Source: G965215145 sp965215145 (GTDB lineage Bacteria; Bacteroidota; Rhodothermia; Rhodothermales; JANQRZ01). Taken from it: 64,000 nt of DNA. A program made the translations under genes and the position numbers. Under the pieces are notes generated by a model. It was not told the DNA's origin, searched no databases, and saw only the letters and a list, made by a program, of their open reading frames with translations. Within the stretch, counting starts at the first letter, position 1. The number at the start of each line of letters is the position of its first letter. Below, piece after piece: positions 57,045 through 64,000 of the stretch. Location of the stretch: the NCBI GenBank assembly GCA_965215145.1, contig OZ244038.1, positions 2,914,001-2,978,000 on the forward strand. The letters are read 5' to 3'.

Positions 57045-57257
57045 ATGAAGAAGATCGCTGCCCTCGTCCTGATCCTGCTGGGCGGTGGTCTCATCCTCTA
57101 CCGGATGGTCTTCGCCGTGGCCCCGTCGGACCCGGCGGCGCTGGAGGCGGAGCAGGCGGGTGCGGCGTTCCCCGTGCTCGGCGTGGTCGCGTTGGCGGCG
57201 GGGCTGGCTCTGCTGGCCCTATCGTACTACGGCCGCGTCCGGCCCCGCGGGCGCTGA
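57045..57257 (+). CDS. Small two-helix membrane protein
   Basis: The protein has 70 residues. TM1 is IAALVLILLGGGLILYRMVFAVA and TM2 is FPVLGVVALAAGLALLALSYYG, with a short acidic loop (PSDPAALEAEQAG) and a basic C-terminus (RVRPRGR). The layout resembles DUF3185-like proteins, but I cannot confirm the family. It lies 69 nt after queA and 65 nt before the GlsB-type gene. Confidence 0.65.
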   Translation: MKKIAALVLILLGGGLILYRMVFAVAPSDPAALEAEQAGAAFPVLGVVALAAGLALLALSYYGRVRPRGR

Positions 57258-57322
57258 TGCTCTCCGAGGCGGTTTACGCCTTCTGGCATACCTTATCCCC
57301 TCCACCCACCCCCCCCTTTACC

Positions 57323-57589
57323 ATGCTCGACCTTATTCTTCTCCTCGTCCTCGGTGGCCTGATCGGTTGGGCTGCTAGCAAGATCATGGGCACCGACCCT
57401 GAGCAGGGCGTCCTGATGAACGTCATCGTCGGCATCGTCGGCGCGCTCCTCGGCGGCTTCCTGCTGGGCCCCCTGGTCAGCGAGGGCAGCATCCTCGACG
57501 AGGGCTTCGACATCGGCGCGATCCTGGTCAGCCTCGTCGGCGCCATCATCGTCCTCTTCATCTACAAGGCGATCCGCGGGCGCACGTGA
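57323..57589 (+). CDS. GlsB/YeaQ/YmgE-family small membrane protein
   Basis: The protein has 88 residues from MLDLILLLVLGGLIGWAASKIMGTDPEQG; an upstream in-frame codon gives an unrelated leader. The three hydrophobic segments and the GLIGWAASKIMG…GVLMNVIVGIVGALLGGFLLGPL pattern are diagnostic of the transglycosylase-associated (GlsB) family, often stress-induced. The function is unknown. Confidence 0.88.
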   Translation: MLDLILLLVLGGLIGWAASKIMGTDPEQGVLMNVIVGIVGALLGGFLLGPLVSEGSILDEGFDIGAILVSLVGAIIVLFIYKAIRGRT

Positions 57590-57631
57590 GCCCCGCTGCC
57601 CTCCCGCCCCCCATCACCTACCGCTACACAC

Positions 57632-58312
57632 ATGAAGCGCATCCTTACCCTTCTGCTCGTCCTCGGCGTCGGCCTCACCGCGTGCGAGGTCGAGCAGACT
57701 GATGTGGACGGCGACGCCGATCTGGAAACCGTCGTCGTCGCCGACGCCGACATCGAGGCCTTCCGCACCGAGGTCCGCGGCGAGCTGAGCGAGCTCGACG
57801 AGGAGATCAACGAGCTGCAGATCCGCGCCGCCGCCGCCGGTGAGGAGATGCGCGAGGAGTACACCGAGCGTGTCGAGGAGCTCCGCGCGGAGTACGACGA
57901 GCTCGACGCCCGGCTCGACGCGGTCGAGGTCGAGAGCGAGGAGGAGTGGCGCGAGTTCCGCCACGACGTCCACGCCTCCGTCCGCGAGGTGGACCAGGAC
58001 ATCGACCGGGCCCAGCTCGAGATGGCCGAGAACGCCGAGGAGCTCCGCGAAGCTGCCGAGCGCCAGATGGAGGAGCTCGACCGCGACATGGAGCGACTCG
58101 AGAACGAGGCCGGCGAGGAGGCGCGAGAGGCGATGACCGAGCTCCGCGAGCAGCGCGCCGAGCTCGGCCGCGAGCTCGACGCGCTCGGCGACGCCACGGG
58201 CGACGCCTTCCGCGAGGCCCGCGCGGGCCTCGCCGAGGGGTTCTACGACCTCCGCGGCGGCCTCCGCTCCATCGACCTGCCCGACGTGGACGTGGACGTC
58301 GATGTGGATTAG
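57632..58312 (+). CDS. Coiled-coil lipoprotein
   Basis: The protein has 226 residues. The signal peptide MKRILTLLLVLGVGLTAC ends in lipobox LTAC (Cys18). From about residue 45 to 200 the sequence is a continuous, highly charged Glu/Arg/Leu coiled coil (ELSELDEEINELQIRAA, EELRAEYDELDARLDAVE, AAERQMEELDRDMERLENEA). It ends in DLPDVDVDVDVD. It is probably a periplasmic rod or spacer tethered to a membrane. A terminator follows. Confidence 0.8.
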   Translation: MKRILTLLLVLGVGLTACEVEQTDVDGDADLETVVVADADIEAFRTEVRGELSELDEEINELQIRAAAAGEEMREEYTERVEELRAEYDELDARLDAVEVESEEEWREFRHDVHASVREVDQDIDRAQLEMAENAEELREAAERQMEELDRDMERLENEAGEEAREAMTELREQRAELGRELDALGDATGDAFREARAGLAEGFYDLRGGLRSIDLPDVDVDVDVD

Positions 58313-58344
58313 ACGGCGGGCTCGCGCCTGATCCACCTGTAGCC

Positions 58345-58380
58345 GAGGGGCCGGGGGCACTGCCTTCCGGCCCCTCTTCG
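58345..58380 (+). terminator. Terminator after the coiled-coil lipoprotein
   Basis: Arms GAGGGGCCGG (58345-58354) and CCGGCCCCTC (58367-58376) with a 12-nt loop, followed by TTCGTT. Confidence 0.65.
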
Positions 58381-58385
58381 TTCCC

Positions 58386-58977
58386 ATGCGCCTCCTCTTC
58401 GCCCTCCCCCTCACCGTGCTCGCGGGTTGCGTGGCGCCCACGCCGTCGCCCTTGAACGCGCCACCGCCGGCGCCCGCGCAGTCCCCCACGCCGCCGAACG
58501 ATGCTCCCGCGCTTGACGCGCTGGAGGCCGAGGTCTTCGCCGCCACCAACGCCGCCCGGGGTCAGCACGGCCTGCCCCCCCCTCGACCCCGATCGCTCGC
58601 TCGTCGAGCTCGCGCGTGCTCACAGCGCCGACATGGCCGAGCGTGGCTACTTCGAGCACGCCACGCCCGAGGGGGTCCGCCCCGCCGACCGGGCGCTCCG
58701 GGCCGGCTACCGCTACCGGCACATCGGCGAGAACCTATTCCAGAGTACCCGTTACGAGTCCCTCACCTACACCCGCCGCGACGATCCGAGCACGTACCGC
58801 TACGCCTGGTACACGCCGGAGGCGCTGGCGGCACGCACGGTCGAGGCGTGGTTGGAGAGCCCCGGGCACCGGGCGAACCTGCTGGCCGCCCACTTCACCC
58901 ACGGCGGCGTCGGCGTGGCGGCGCGGGGGCTGGAGGTGCTCGTCACGATGAACTACAGCCGCCCGGCACCCCCATGA
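58386..58977 (+). pseudogene. CAP/SCP-domain lipoprotein, frameshifted at a poly-C tract
   Basis: Two frames together encode one protein. The first (from ATG 58386) gives a lipoprotein signal (MRLLFALPLTVLAGC), a Pro-rich linker and the start of a CAP domain (LEAEVFAATNAARGQHGLPP). The second continues it as LDPDRSLVELARAHSADMAERGYFEHATPEG … YRHIGENLFQ … WLESPGHRANLLAAHFTHGGVGVA to 58977, with the CAP motifs HSxDM, GEN and SPGHRxN intact. The switch falls in a run of eight C (58575-58582); removing one C restores GLPPLDPDRSL. The choice is between a sequencing error, slippage-based phase variation and a real pseudogene. CAP proteins are secreted proteins with largely unknown bacterial roles. 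The downstream gene overlaps its stop (ATGA). Confidence 0.8.
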
Positions 58978-59531
58978 GCGATTGGATCCTCACCTCCGGC
59001 ACGGCGCTGCTGGGCGTACTCGCCAGCGTCCTCGGCATCTACCTGGCCGTGGTCGTGCTGACGCGGGTGGCGGGGCTGCGGAGCTTCTCGAAGATGTCGA
59101 GCTTCGACTTCGCCGTCACCATCGCTATCGGCTCGGTGCTGGCGAGCACCATCATACTCCGGAGCGTGCCGCTGCTGGAGGGGCTCTTCGCGCTGGCCGC
59201 GCTCTACGCCGTGCAGATCGTGGCGGCGGCCCTGCGGGCGCGCTCCGACGCGGTCGAGCACGTTATGGATAACGAGCCGCTCCTGCTCATGGCCGGGCAG
59301 GAGCTGATCCGGGAGCACATGCGGCAGGCCCACGTCACCGAGAGCGACATCCGCGCGAAGCTCCGCGAGGCCAACGTGACGCGGATGGAGCAGGTCCGCG
59401 CCGTCGTGCTCGAGAGCACCGGCGACGTCTCCGTCCTCCACGCCGACCCCGACGCGCCGCCGCTCGACGCCACCCTGCTCCACGGCGTCCGCGGCGCCGA
59501 ACGGCTGGAGGCAGCCGGATTGGCGGCGTAG
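58974..59531 (+). CDS. DUF421/YetF-family membrane protein
   Basis: The protein has 185 residues from an ATG overlapping the previous stop (ATGA). Three N-terminal hydrophobic segments and the motif LRSFSKMSSFDFAVTIAIGSVLAST are characteristic of the family. The C-terminal cytoplasmic domain has the expected NEPLLLMAGQELIREHMRQAHVTESDIRAKLREANVTRMEQVRAVVLESTGDVSVL. The function is unknown. The stop TAG is supplied by a GTAGGGGC palindrome. Confidence 0.9.
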   Translation: MSDWILTSGTALLGVLASVLGIYLAVVVLTRVAGLRSFSKMSSFDFAVTIAIGSVLASTIILRSVPLLEGLFALAALYAVQIVAAALRARSDAVEHVMDNEPLLLMAGQELIREHMRQAHVTESDIRAKLREANVTRMEQVRAVVLESTGDVSVLHADPDAPPLDATLLHGVRGAERLEAAGLAA

Positions 59532-59555
59532 GGGCACGATATATCGTGCCCCCAC
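59528..59555. repeat. GTAGGGGC-type palindrome overlapping the DUF421 stop codon
   Basis: Ends GTAGGGGC / GCCCCCAC (one mismatch), core ACGATATATCGT. The core is identical to that at 61010-61037; the two flank the phosphohexomutase gene. Confidence 0.8.
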
Positions 59556-59563
59556 GGGGTGTT

Positions 59564-60970
59564 TCACCCCTCCACCATCTCCACACCGGCTGCGACGAGG
59601 CGCTCGGCGCGCTCCTGGGTCGACGCCTCGGCGTAGACGCGCAGGACGGGCTCGGTGCCGGAGGGGCGGAACATGAGCCACCCGTCGGCCAGCCGGAGCT
59701 TCGCGCCGTCGAGGGTCTCGACCTCGCGGACGGGCTCGCCGGCCACCTCGCGCGGGGGGTCCTCGGCGAGGCGGCGGACGAAGCGGTCCTTCTTCTCCGG
59801 CGTCGTGTGGAGATCGTCCCGCGCGGCGTAGAGCGGCCCGAACTCGTCCTGCAGCTCCTCGACCAGCTCCGACAGCTTCCGGCCCCGCGCCATCATCATC
59901 TCGACCACGGTGAGCCCGATGTAGATCCCGTCGCGCTCGGGGACGTGGCCCTTCACGGCGAGCCCGCCGGACTCCTCGCCGCCGACGAGCACGTCGCCCT
60001 CGATGATCCGCGGGGCGATGTACTTGAACCCGATCTTCGTCGTCTCGACCGGGAGCCCGTACTGCTCCCCCATCCGGTCGAGCATGTCGGTGGTCGAGAA
60101 CGTCTTGACGATGGCGCCGCCCATGCCCTTCTCCTCGTGGAGGTACTTGACGAGGAGCGAGAGGATCTTGTGGGAGTCCACGAACCGCCCCTCCTCGTCC
60201 ATCATCCCGATCCGGTCGGCGTCGCCGTCGAAGGCGAGGCCGACGTCGCAGTCCTCCTCGCGGACGAGGCGGCTGAGGTACTCGAGGTTGCGCTCGATGG
60301 GCTCGGGCGCCTGCCCGCGCATGCCGGGGTTGTGCTCGTCGTGGACCTCGACGACGTTCTCCCGCCCGAGGAGGTCGGTGACGGTGCCCATCCCCGCGCC
60401 CCACATCGGGTCGCACCCGATCTTGAGGCCGGAGCGGCGGATGCCCTCGATGTCGAGCCGGTCTTTGAGGACGTGGCGGTACGCCTCGCGGAGGTTGTAC
60501 ATCTCGACCAGCCCCTCCCCCTCTAGCTCCTCCAGGTCGCGCCGCTCGAAGCCGGTGTCTAACCGGCCCATCTCCGCCTCCACCTCGGCGATCATGGCGG
60601 GGTCGGCGGGGCCGCCGTGGCGGGACTTGAGCTTGAAGCCGCTGTACTTCGGCGGGTTGTGGCTGGCGGTGATGACGACGCCGGCGTCGCAGCCGTGCTC
60701 CTTCGCGGCCCAGCTCACGGCGGGCGTGGTGACGAAGGAGTCGGCGAGGCGGACGCGGATGCCTATGCTCACGAGGACCTCGGCCGTGCGCGCGGCGAAG
60801 GCGTGGCCCTGGAACCGGGTGTCATAGCCGACGACGGCGGAGGGGCTGCCGACGGCGATCCGCTTGATCCACTGCCCCGTGGCGCGGGCGACGCGCTCGA
60901 GGTTGTCGAAGGTGTAGTCCTCCGCGATGACGGCGCGCCAGCCGTCGGTGCCGAACTTGATGGGGTGCAT
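59564..60970 (-). CDS. Phosphoglucomutase/phosphomannomutase
   Basis: The protein has 468 residues, alpha-D-phosphohexomutase family. Four signature loops are present: phosphoserine loop TASHNPP with S103, metal loop DGDADRIG, sugar-specificity loop GGEESGG, and phosphate-binding loop RPSGTEP. It interconverts hexose 1- and 6-phosphates for cell-surface polysaccharide synthesis; the GEESGG loop is shared by glucose- and mannose-specific members, so specificity is open. The gene sits alone between two palindromes with identical cores. Confidence 0.93.
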   Translation of the reverse strand: MHPIKFGTDGWRAVIAEDYTFDNLERVARATGQWIKRIAVGSPSAVVGYDTRFQGHAFAARTAEVLVSIGIRVRLADSFVTTPAVSWAAKEHGCDAGVVITASHNPPKYSGFKLKSRHGGPADPAMIAEVEAEMGRLDTGFERRDLEELEGEGLVEMYNLREAYRHVLKDRLDIEGIRRSGLKIGCDPMWGAGMGTVTDLLGRENVVEVHDEHNPGMRGQAPEPIERNLEYLSRLVREEDCDVGLAFDGDADRIGMMDEEGRFVDSHKILSLLVKYLHEEKGMGGAIVKTFSTTDMLDRMGEQYGLPVETTKIGFKYIAPRIIEGDVLVGGEESGGLAVKGHVPERDGIYIGLTVVEMMMARGRKLSELVEELQDEFGPLYAARDDLHTTPEKKDRFVRRLAEDPPREVAGEPVREVETLDGAKLRLADGWLMFRPSGTEPVLRVYAEASTQERAERLVAAGVEMVEG

Positions 60971-61009
60971 GGGGTGGGTGAGTAGGGGGTGAGATGTGCA
61001 ACGGTCGTC

Positions 61010-61037
61010 GTAGGGGCACGATATATCGTGCCCCTAC
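61010..61037. repeat. GTAGGGGC-type palindrome, perfect 28-bp copy
   Basis: GTAGGGGC end, core ACGATATATCGT, GCCCCTAC end; every base pairs. It lies between the phosphohexomutase start and the S9 peptidase stop. Confidence 0.85.
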
Positions 61038-61060
61038 TCGGGGGAGATCAGGCTGCCGCG

Positions 61061-63133
61061 TCAGTTCGAGCCGGGGGGCTCCATCGTCGCGGCGCGCTCC
61101 ATCGCCGCCACGTCCGAGACGTCGCGCGGGGGCGGGTCGCCGCCCTCGCCCTGGAGGTAGTGCTCGAACCAGCGGAGCGCGCGGAGGGTGTAGTCGTAGC
61201 GGGCCGTCGCGCGGCGGTTGCCGTGGCCCTCGCCGGGGTAGTAGACGAGGCGGACGGGGGCCTTCCCGCGCAGCTTGAGGTGGCGGTAGAGCTCTAGCGA
61301 CTGGCTCGGGTGCACGCGCGGGTCCTGCTTGCCGTGGAGGATCAGGAGCGGCGTCTCCGAGCGGTCGGCGTAGTAGATCGGGCTCCGTTCGAGGAAGAAC
61401 TGCCAGTCGTCCCACGGCCGCTTCCGCGCGTGGACGTGGTACTCCTCGTTGGGGATGTCCGTCGTGCCGACCTTCGAGACCTTGTTCGAGATGCCGACGA
61501 ACATGACCCCCGCGGCGAACCGCTCGGAGTAGCGCGTGGCGAGCCATCCGGTCGCGTAGCCGCCGTAGGAGCCGCCCGTGACGCCGATGGCGTCGGGGTC
61601 GGCGAGGCCGATTTGGATGAGGTGGTCGGCGGCGTCGACGATGTCGTCGAACTCGGCGCCGGCGGGGTCGGCCTGGCTCGTCTTCGAGAAGGCGACGCCG
61701 CGGCCGGTCGAGCCGCGGTAGTTCGGGTAGAACACGGCGAACCCGCGCGCGGCGGCCATCTGCCCGAGCAGGGAGTAGCCGGTGAGCCAGCCGTTGCGGT
61801 AGTGGCTCTCGGGGCCGCCGTGGACGACGATGATCGCCGGGTAGCGCCGGTCGTCCTGCCGCCCGAGCGGGTGGATCAGGAGGCCCTCGAGCTCCAGCCC
61901 GTCGCGGGCCTCGTAGGTCACGACCTCCTGCCGGGCGAGGCGCTTGGCCGTCAGCCACGGGTTGAGGTCCGTCACGCGGGCGGGCGCCTCGTCCCCCTCC
62001 GCCATCACGAACAGCTCGTTCGCGTGCATCGGCGTGCTCGCGGCGAAGGCGACGACGCTCCCGCCCTCGGCGGCGGAGATGCTGCTGAACGCCGCCATCC
62101 CGCCGGGCACCAGCGTCTCGGGCGGGCCACCCTCCCAGCTCACCAACTCGATGCCGGACTCGACGCCGCGGTCGACGGCGTAGCGGATCGTGTCCTCGTC
62201 CTCCCAGGTGATGCTCGTCACCTGCCCGTCGGTGAGGCCGGGCAGCGCGTCCCGGAACGCGCCCGTCGTGGCGTCGGCCACCATGAGGCGGCCGTCCTTC
62301 GGGTCGTTGAGGTCCGCGGCGGAGATGAAGGCGAGGTGCCGCCCGCTCGGACTCCAGGCCATCGCGCCGAGCTTACCGGGGTTGTCGATGCGGGCGAGGA
62401 CGCGGCCGGTCTCGGCGTCGAGGATGCGGATCCGCTTGTCCATGTAGGACTCGTCCACCAGCGCGTTCGGCGCGGCGGCGACGGCGAGGCGGTCGCCGGA
62501 GGGGCTCCACGCGAGGCCGTGGACGGTGCCCGGCAGGTCCACCTTCCGGGGTGCCGTGTCGGCCGAGGCGATCCAGAGGTGACGGTCCACGACGCCCTCC
62601 TCGTAGACCTCCGGCTCGTAGGGGAGCACGGCGTCCTCCTCCTCCATCATCGACTCGGGCGCGACGAAGGCGACGGCCTCCCCGTTCGGGTGCCACGCGT
62701 AGTCTCCGATGGCGGTGCCGAACATGAGGAAGCGCTGCACGTCGCTGCCGTCGGGGCGGAGGGTGTAGAGCGCCGTCCGCTCGTCACCCTCGCGCTGGGT
62801 GCGGAGGGAGATGCGCTCGCCGTCGGGCGTCCATCCGAGCCCGCTGACAGAGACGGCGCCGGTCCAGAGCCCCTCCGAGGTGCCGGCCTCGACATCGTAG
62901 ACGTGGAGCTCGGTGTGGGGCGTCGCGTTCTCCTCGAAGGGGTCGCGCGGGACGCTGACGGTGTAGGCCACGTAGTCCCCGCCCGGCGAGACAGCGACGT
63001 CGCCGACGGTCTGCATCCGGGCCACGTCGAGGGGCGAGAGCACGTCGGACTGGGCCCACGCGGCGGGGGCGAGCGTGAGGGCCACGAGCAGCATCCCGAG
63101 GAGGCGCGGGCGGAGGGCGGGGGGAGGTAGCAT
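61061..63133 (-). CDS. S9-family prolyl oligopeptidase/dipeptidyl-peptidase-like enzyme
   Basis: The protein has 690 residues from ATG 63133 (MLPPPALRPRLLGMLLVALTLAPAAWAQ, a signal peptide); the frame continues upstream only through a damaged gene. A seven-bladed WD40-like propeller (about 45-420) precedes the alpha/beta-hydrolase domain. The nucleophile is S522 in VTGGSYGGYATGW, the acid is in LHGKQDPRVHPSQS, and the His is in YPGEGHGNR. It is predicted as a periplasmic or exported serine peptidase acting on short or proline-containing peptides. Confidence 0.93.
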   Translation of the reverse strand: MLPPPALRPRLLGMLLVALTLAPAAWAQSDVLSPLDVARMQTVGDVAVSPGGDYVAYTVSVPRDPFEENATPHTELHVYDVEAGTSEGLWTGAVSVSGLGWTPDGERISLRTQREGDERTALYTLRPDGSDVQRFLMFGTAIGDYAWHPNGEAVAFVAPESMMEEEDAVLPYEPEVYEEGVVDRHLWIASADTAPRKVDLPGTVHGLAWSPSGDRLAVAAAPNALVDESYMDKRIRILDAETGRVLARIDNPGKLGAMAWSPSGRHLAFISAADLNDPKDGRLMVADATTGAFRDALPGLTDGQVTSITWEDEDTIRYAVDRGVESGIELVSWEGGPPETLVPGGMAAFSSISAAEGGSVVAFAASTPMHANELFVMAEGDEAPARVTDLNPWLTAKRLARQEVVTYEARDGLELEGLLIHPLGRQDDRRYPAIIVVHGGPESHYRNGWLTGYSLLGQMAAARGFAVFYPNYRGSTGRGVAFSKTSQADPAGAEFDDIVDAADHLIQIGLADPDAIGVTGGSYGGYATGWLATRYSERFAAGVMFVGISNKVSKVGTTDIPNEEYHVHARKRPWDDWQFFLERSPIYYADRSETPLLILHGKQDPRVHPSQSLELYRHLKLRGKAPVRLVYYPGEGHGNRRATARYDYTLRALRWFEHYLQGEGGDPPPRDVSDVAAMERAATMEPPGSN

Positions 63134-63153
63134 GGCGGAGCGGAAGGGCCTTT

Positions 63154-63186
63154 GAGAGGGAGGTTCGAGTGAGAGGGAGGTTCGAG
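63154..63186. repeat. Tandem 17-bp direct repeat
   Basis: Two copies of GAGAGGGAGGTTCGAG (63154-63169 and 63171-63186) are separated by one base, just upstream of the S9 peptidase gene. Confidence 0.6.
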
Positions 63187-63189
63187 AGG

Positions 63190-63857
63190 TGGAGATACGG
63201 GCTTGGCTGCGCCCCGATCCCGCTAAGCGAAGGGGGAGCGCTACGGGGCGCGTGGGCGAGGCCGGCAACGCGTCGGGATCGGCCGCGTCCGCAGCCGGCA
63301 CTCCGAGCGCTTCGAGCGCGGCGTCGTGATCATTGACGAGCCCGGTCTCCTGGTACCAGAAGGCGCTGACGAGGGCGAGGAGGCTATGGTAGTTCCGTGC
63401 GATGCCCAACGAGCCGCCCGTGTAGACCTGGTCGTAGATACGCCCCCCACCGTTTGTGTCTATATGCGGTAGGCGTCCTGCGCCTCGTAAGCCCGCGCCG
63501 CAATCAGGACCTCCTCGTAGTCCATGTAAGCCACAGCGCCCGTGGCGTGGGCGGCTTCCCACGCAGTCGAGAGCAGCTCGGCGGGGTCTACGAAGCCTCG
63601 TTCGAAGAGGTGCAGGGCGACGACCGCGACCCCGCGACGGGCCGCTTCCGCAGCGTGTCCTGAAGCGCCTCGTGGTAGTCGCGAGAGTCTGCTGCTGCTT
63701 CACGGTTGAGCGCCGACTCCTCGCGGATGCTGTCGAGGGCGTGCTCGGCGAGCGCCGCGTCGTTGCGCGCCTCGCGCCACTCGTTGGCCGCGAAGGCGAG
63801 CCCCACGTCGAGCGCGACGAAGAGGGCGGTGCGGACGGCCTGGCCGAGGCCGGGCAT
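63190..63857 (-). pseudogene. Frame-disrupted single-TM protein gene
   Basis: From ATG 63857 the first frame reads MPGLGQAVRTALFVALDVGLAFAANEWREARND … YHEALQDTLRKRPVAG: one transmembrane segment then a helical domain, like an uncharacterised family that is common in proteobacteria (…ALAANEWxExxR…). It then shifts at a GGGG run (63630-63633): one extra G restores VAVVALHLFERGFVDPAELLSTAWEAAHATGAVAYMDYEEVLIAARAYEAQDAYR. A TAG follows near 63463, and protein-like sequence resumes in the third frame (YDQVYTGGSLGIARNYHSLLALVSAFWYQETGLVNDHDAALEALG). There are at least two lesions, so decay is more likely than a single read error. The function is unknown. Confidence 0.6.
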
Positions 63858-63938
63858 CGGAGACGAGGCGGACGCGGAACGAGAAGCTAGCCCCCGCGCG
63901 TAACTTCGGCCCCTCCTCCCGAACAAGCCCCTCTCCCG

Positions 63939-64000
63939 ATGAACAACATCTTCCGCGCCCTCATCGCCGGCTACGGCGCCAAGAAGCTCGGTGGCGGCTG
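63939..64000 (+). CDS. Start of a small unknown protein (truncated by window end)
   Basis: ATG 63939 opens MNNIFRALIAGYGAKKLGGG, continuing off the window. The GYGAKKLGGG start is familiar from very short Bacteroidota membrane proteins of unknown function, usually followed by CxGT and one hydrophobic helix. Only 20 residues are visible, so the call is tentative. Confidence 0.5.
   Translation, partial: MNNIFRALIAGYGAKKLGGG

Overview
The window looks like a piece of a G+C-rich member of the Bacteroidota/Rhodothermota lineage, most like Rhodothermales (Rubricoccus/Rubrivirga-type bacteria). This is an inference. It rests on secreted proteins ending in a YPNP…GREV…L(P/E)xGVYxxR sorting domain (type IX secretion style), a fused E1 alpha/beta 2-oxoacid dehydrogenase, a Bacteroidota-type QueA, candidate promoters of the form TTG-N20/21-TAnnTTAG, few visible Shine-Dalgarno sites, and strong G/C third-position use.

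Layout. 1-6.6 kb is accessory: the end of a TPR protein, a secreted FG-GAP repeat protein, a secreted metallopeptidase-like protein whose HExxH motif reads HQIAH, and a two-gene nucleotidyltransferase cassette between copies of an intergenic element. 6.6-20.6 kb, minus strand, is the information-processing block, read in the order tRNA-Thr, tRNA-Tyr, tRNA-Gly, tRNA-Thr, tuf, tRNA-Trp, secE, nusG, rplK, rplA, rplJ, rplL, rpoB, rpoC. Apart from the tRNA-Trp this is the order of the E. coli thrU-tufB-rpoBC region. 20.6-26.3 kb, minus strand, carries a DedA-like protein, ispF, ispD, queA, fumarylacetoacetase and a conserved unknown. 26.6-45 kb mixes a TPR lipoprotein, a Cys/Met PLP enzyme, a CDP-alcohol phosphotransferase, envelope proteins, E1, a two-component system, alanine racemase and alanine dehydrogenase, a second FG-GAP protein and a TrmH-like methyltransferase. 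45-64 kb carries glutamate dehydrogenase, an Ig-like lipoprotein, NAD(P)HX repair, VanZ, two TonB paralogues, rpiA, two MacB/FtsX-like permeases, a second queA, several small envelope proteins, a phosphohexomutase, an S9 peptidase, and a damaged gene at the right edge.

The most unusual feature is between the genes. At least twelve intergenic gaps are built from degenerate 7-nt repeats arranged as an inverted pair. The vocabulary differs at each site (TGAGTNR, GGATRGA, TGGGGRA, TAGTGCG, GGAGACG types), but the 7-nt phase is kept, the purine-rich half nearly always comes first in the direction of transcription, and the repeat often begins at or in the upstream stop codon and runs to the next start. 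A second family consists of short palindromes with conserved GTAGGGGC / GCCCCTAC ends and centres that differ between sites while staying self-complementary. Both families supply stop codons or protein termini to neighbouring genes. A third element family flanks the nucleotidyltransferase cassette, and one copy has been split by a MITE-like insertion.

The genes are mostly housekeeping: transcription and translation, MEP isoprenoid synthesis, tRNA queuosine synthesis, alanine and glutamate metabolism, and envelope biogenesis. The accessory interest lies in the secreted proteins, their shared upstream block, and the repeat families.
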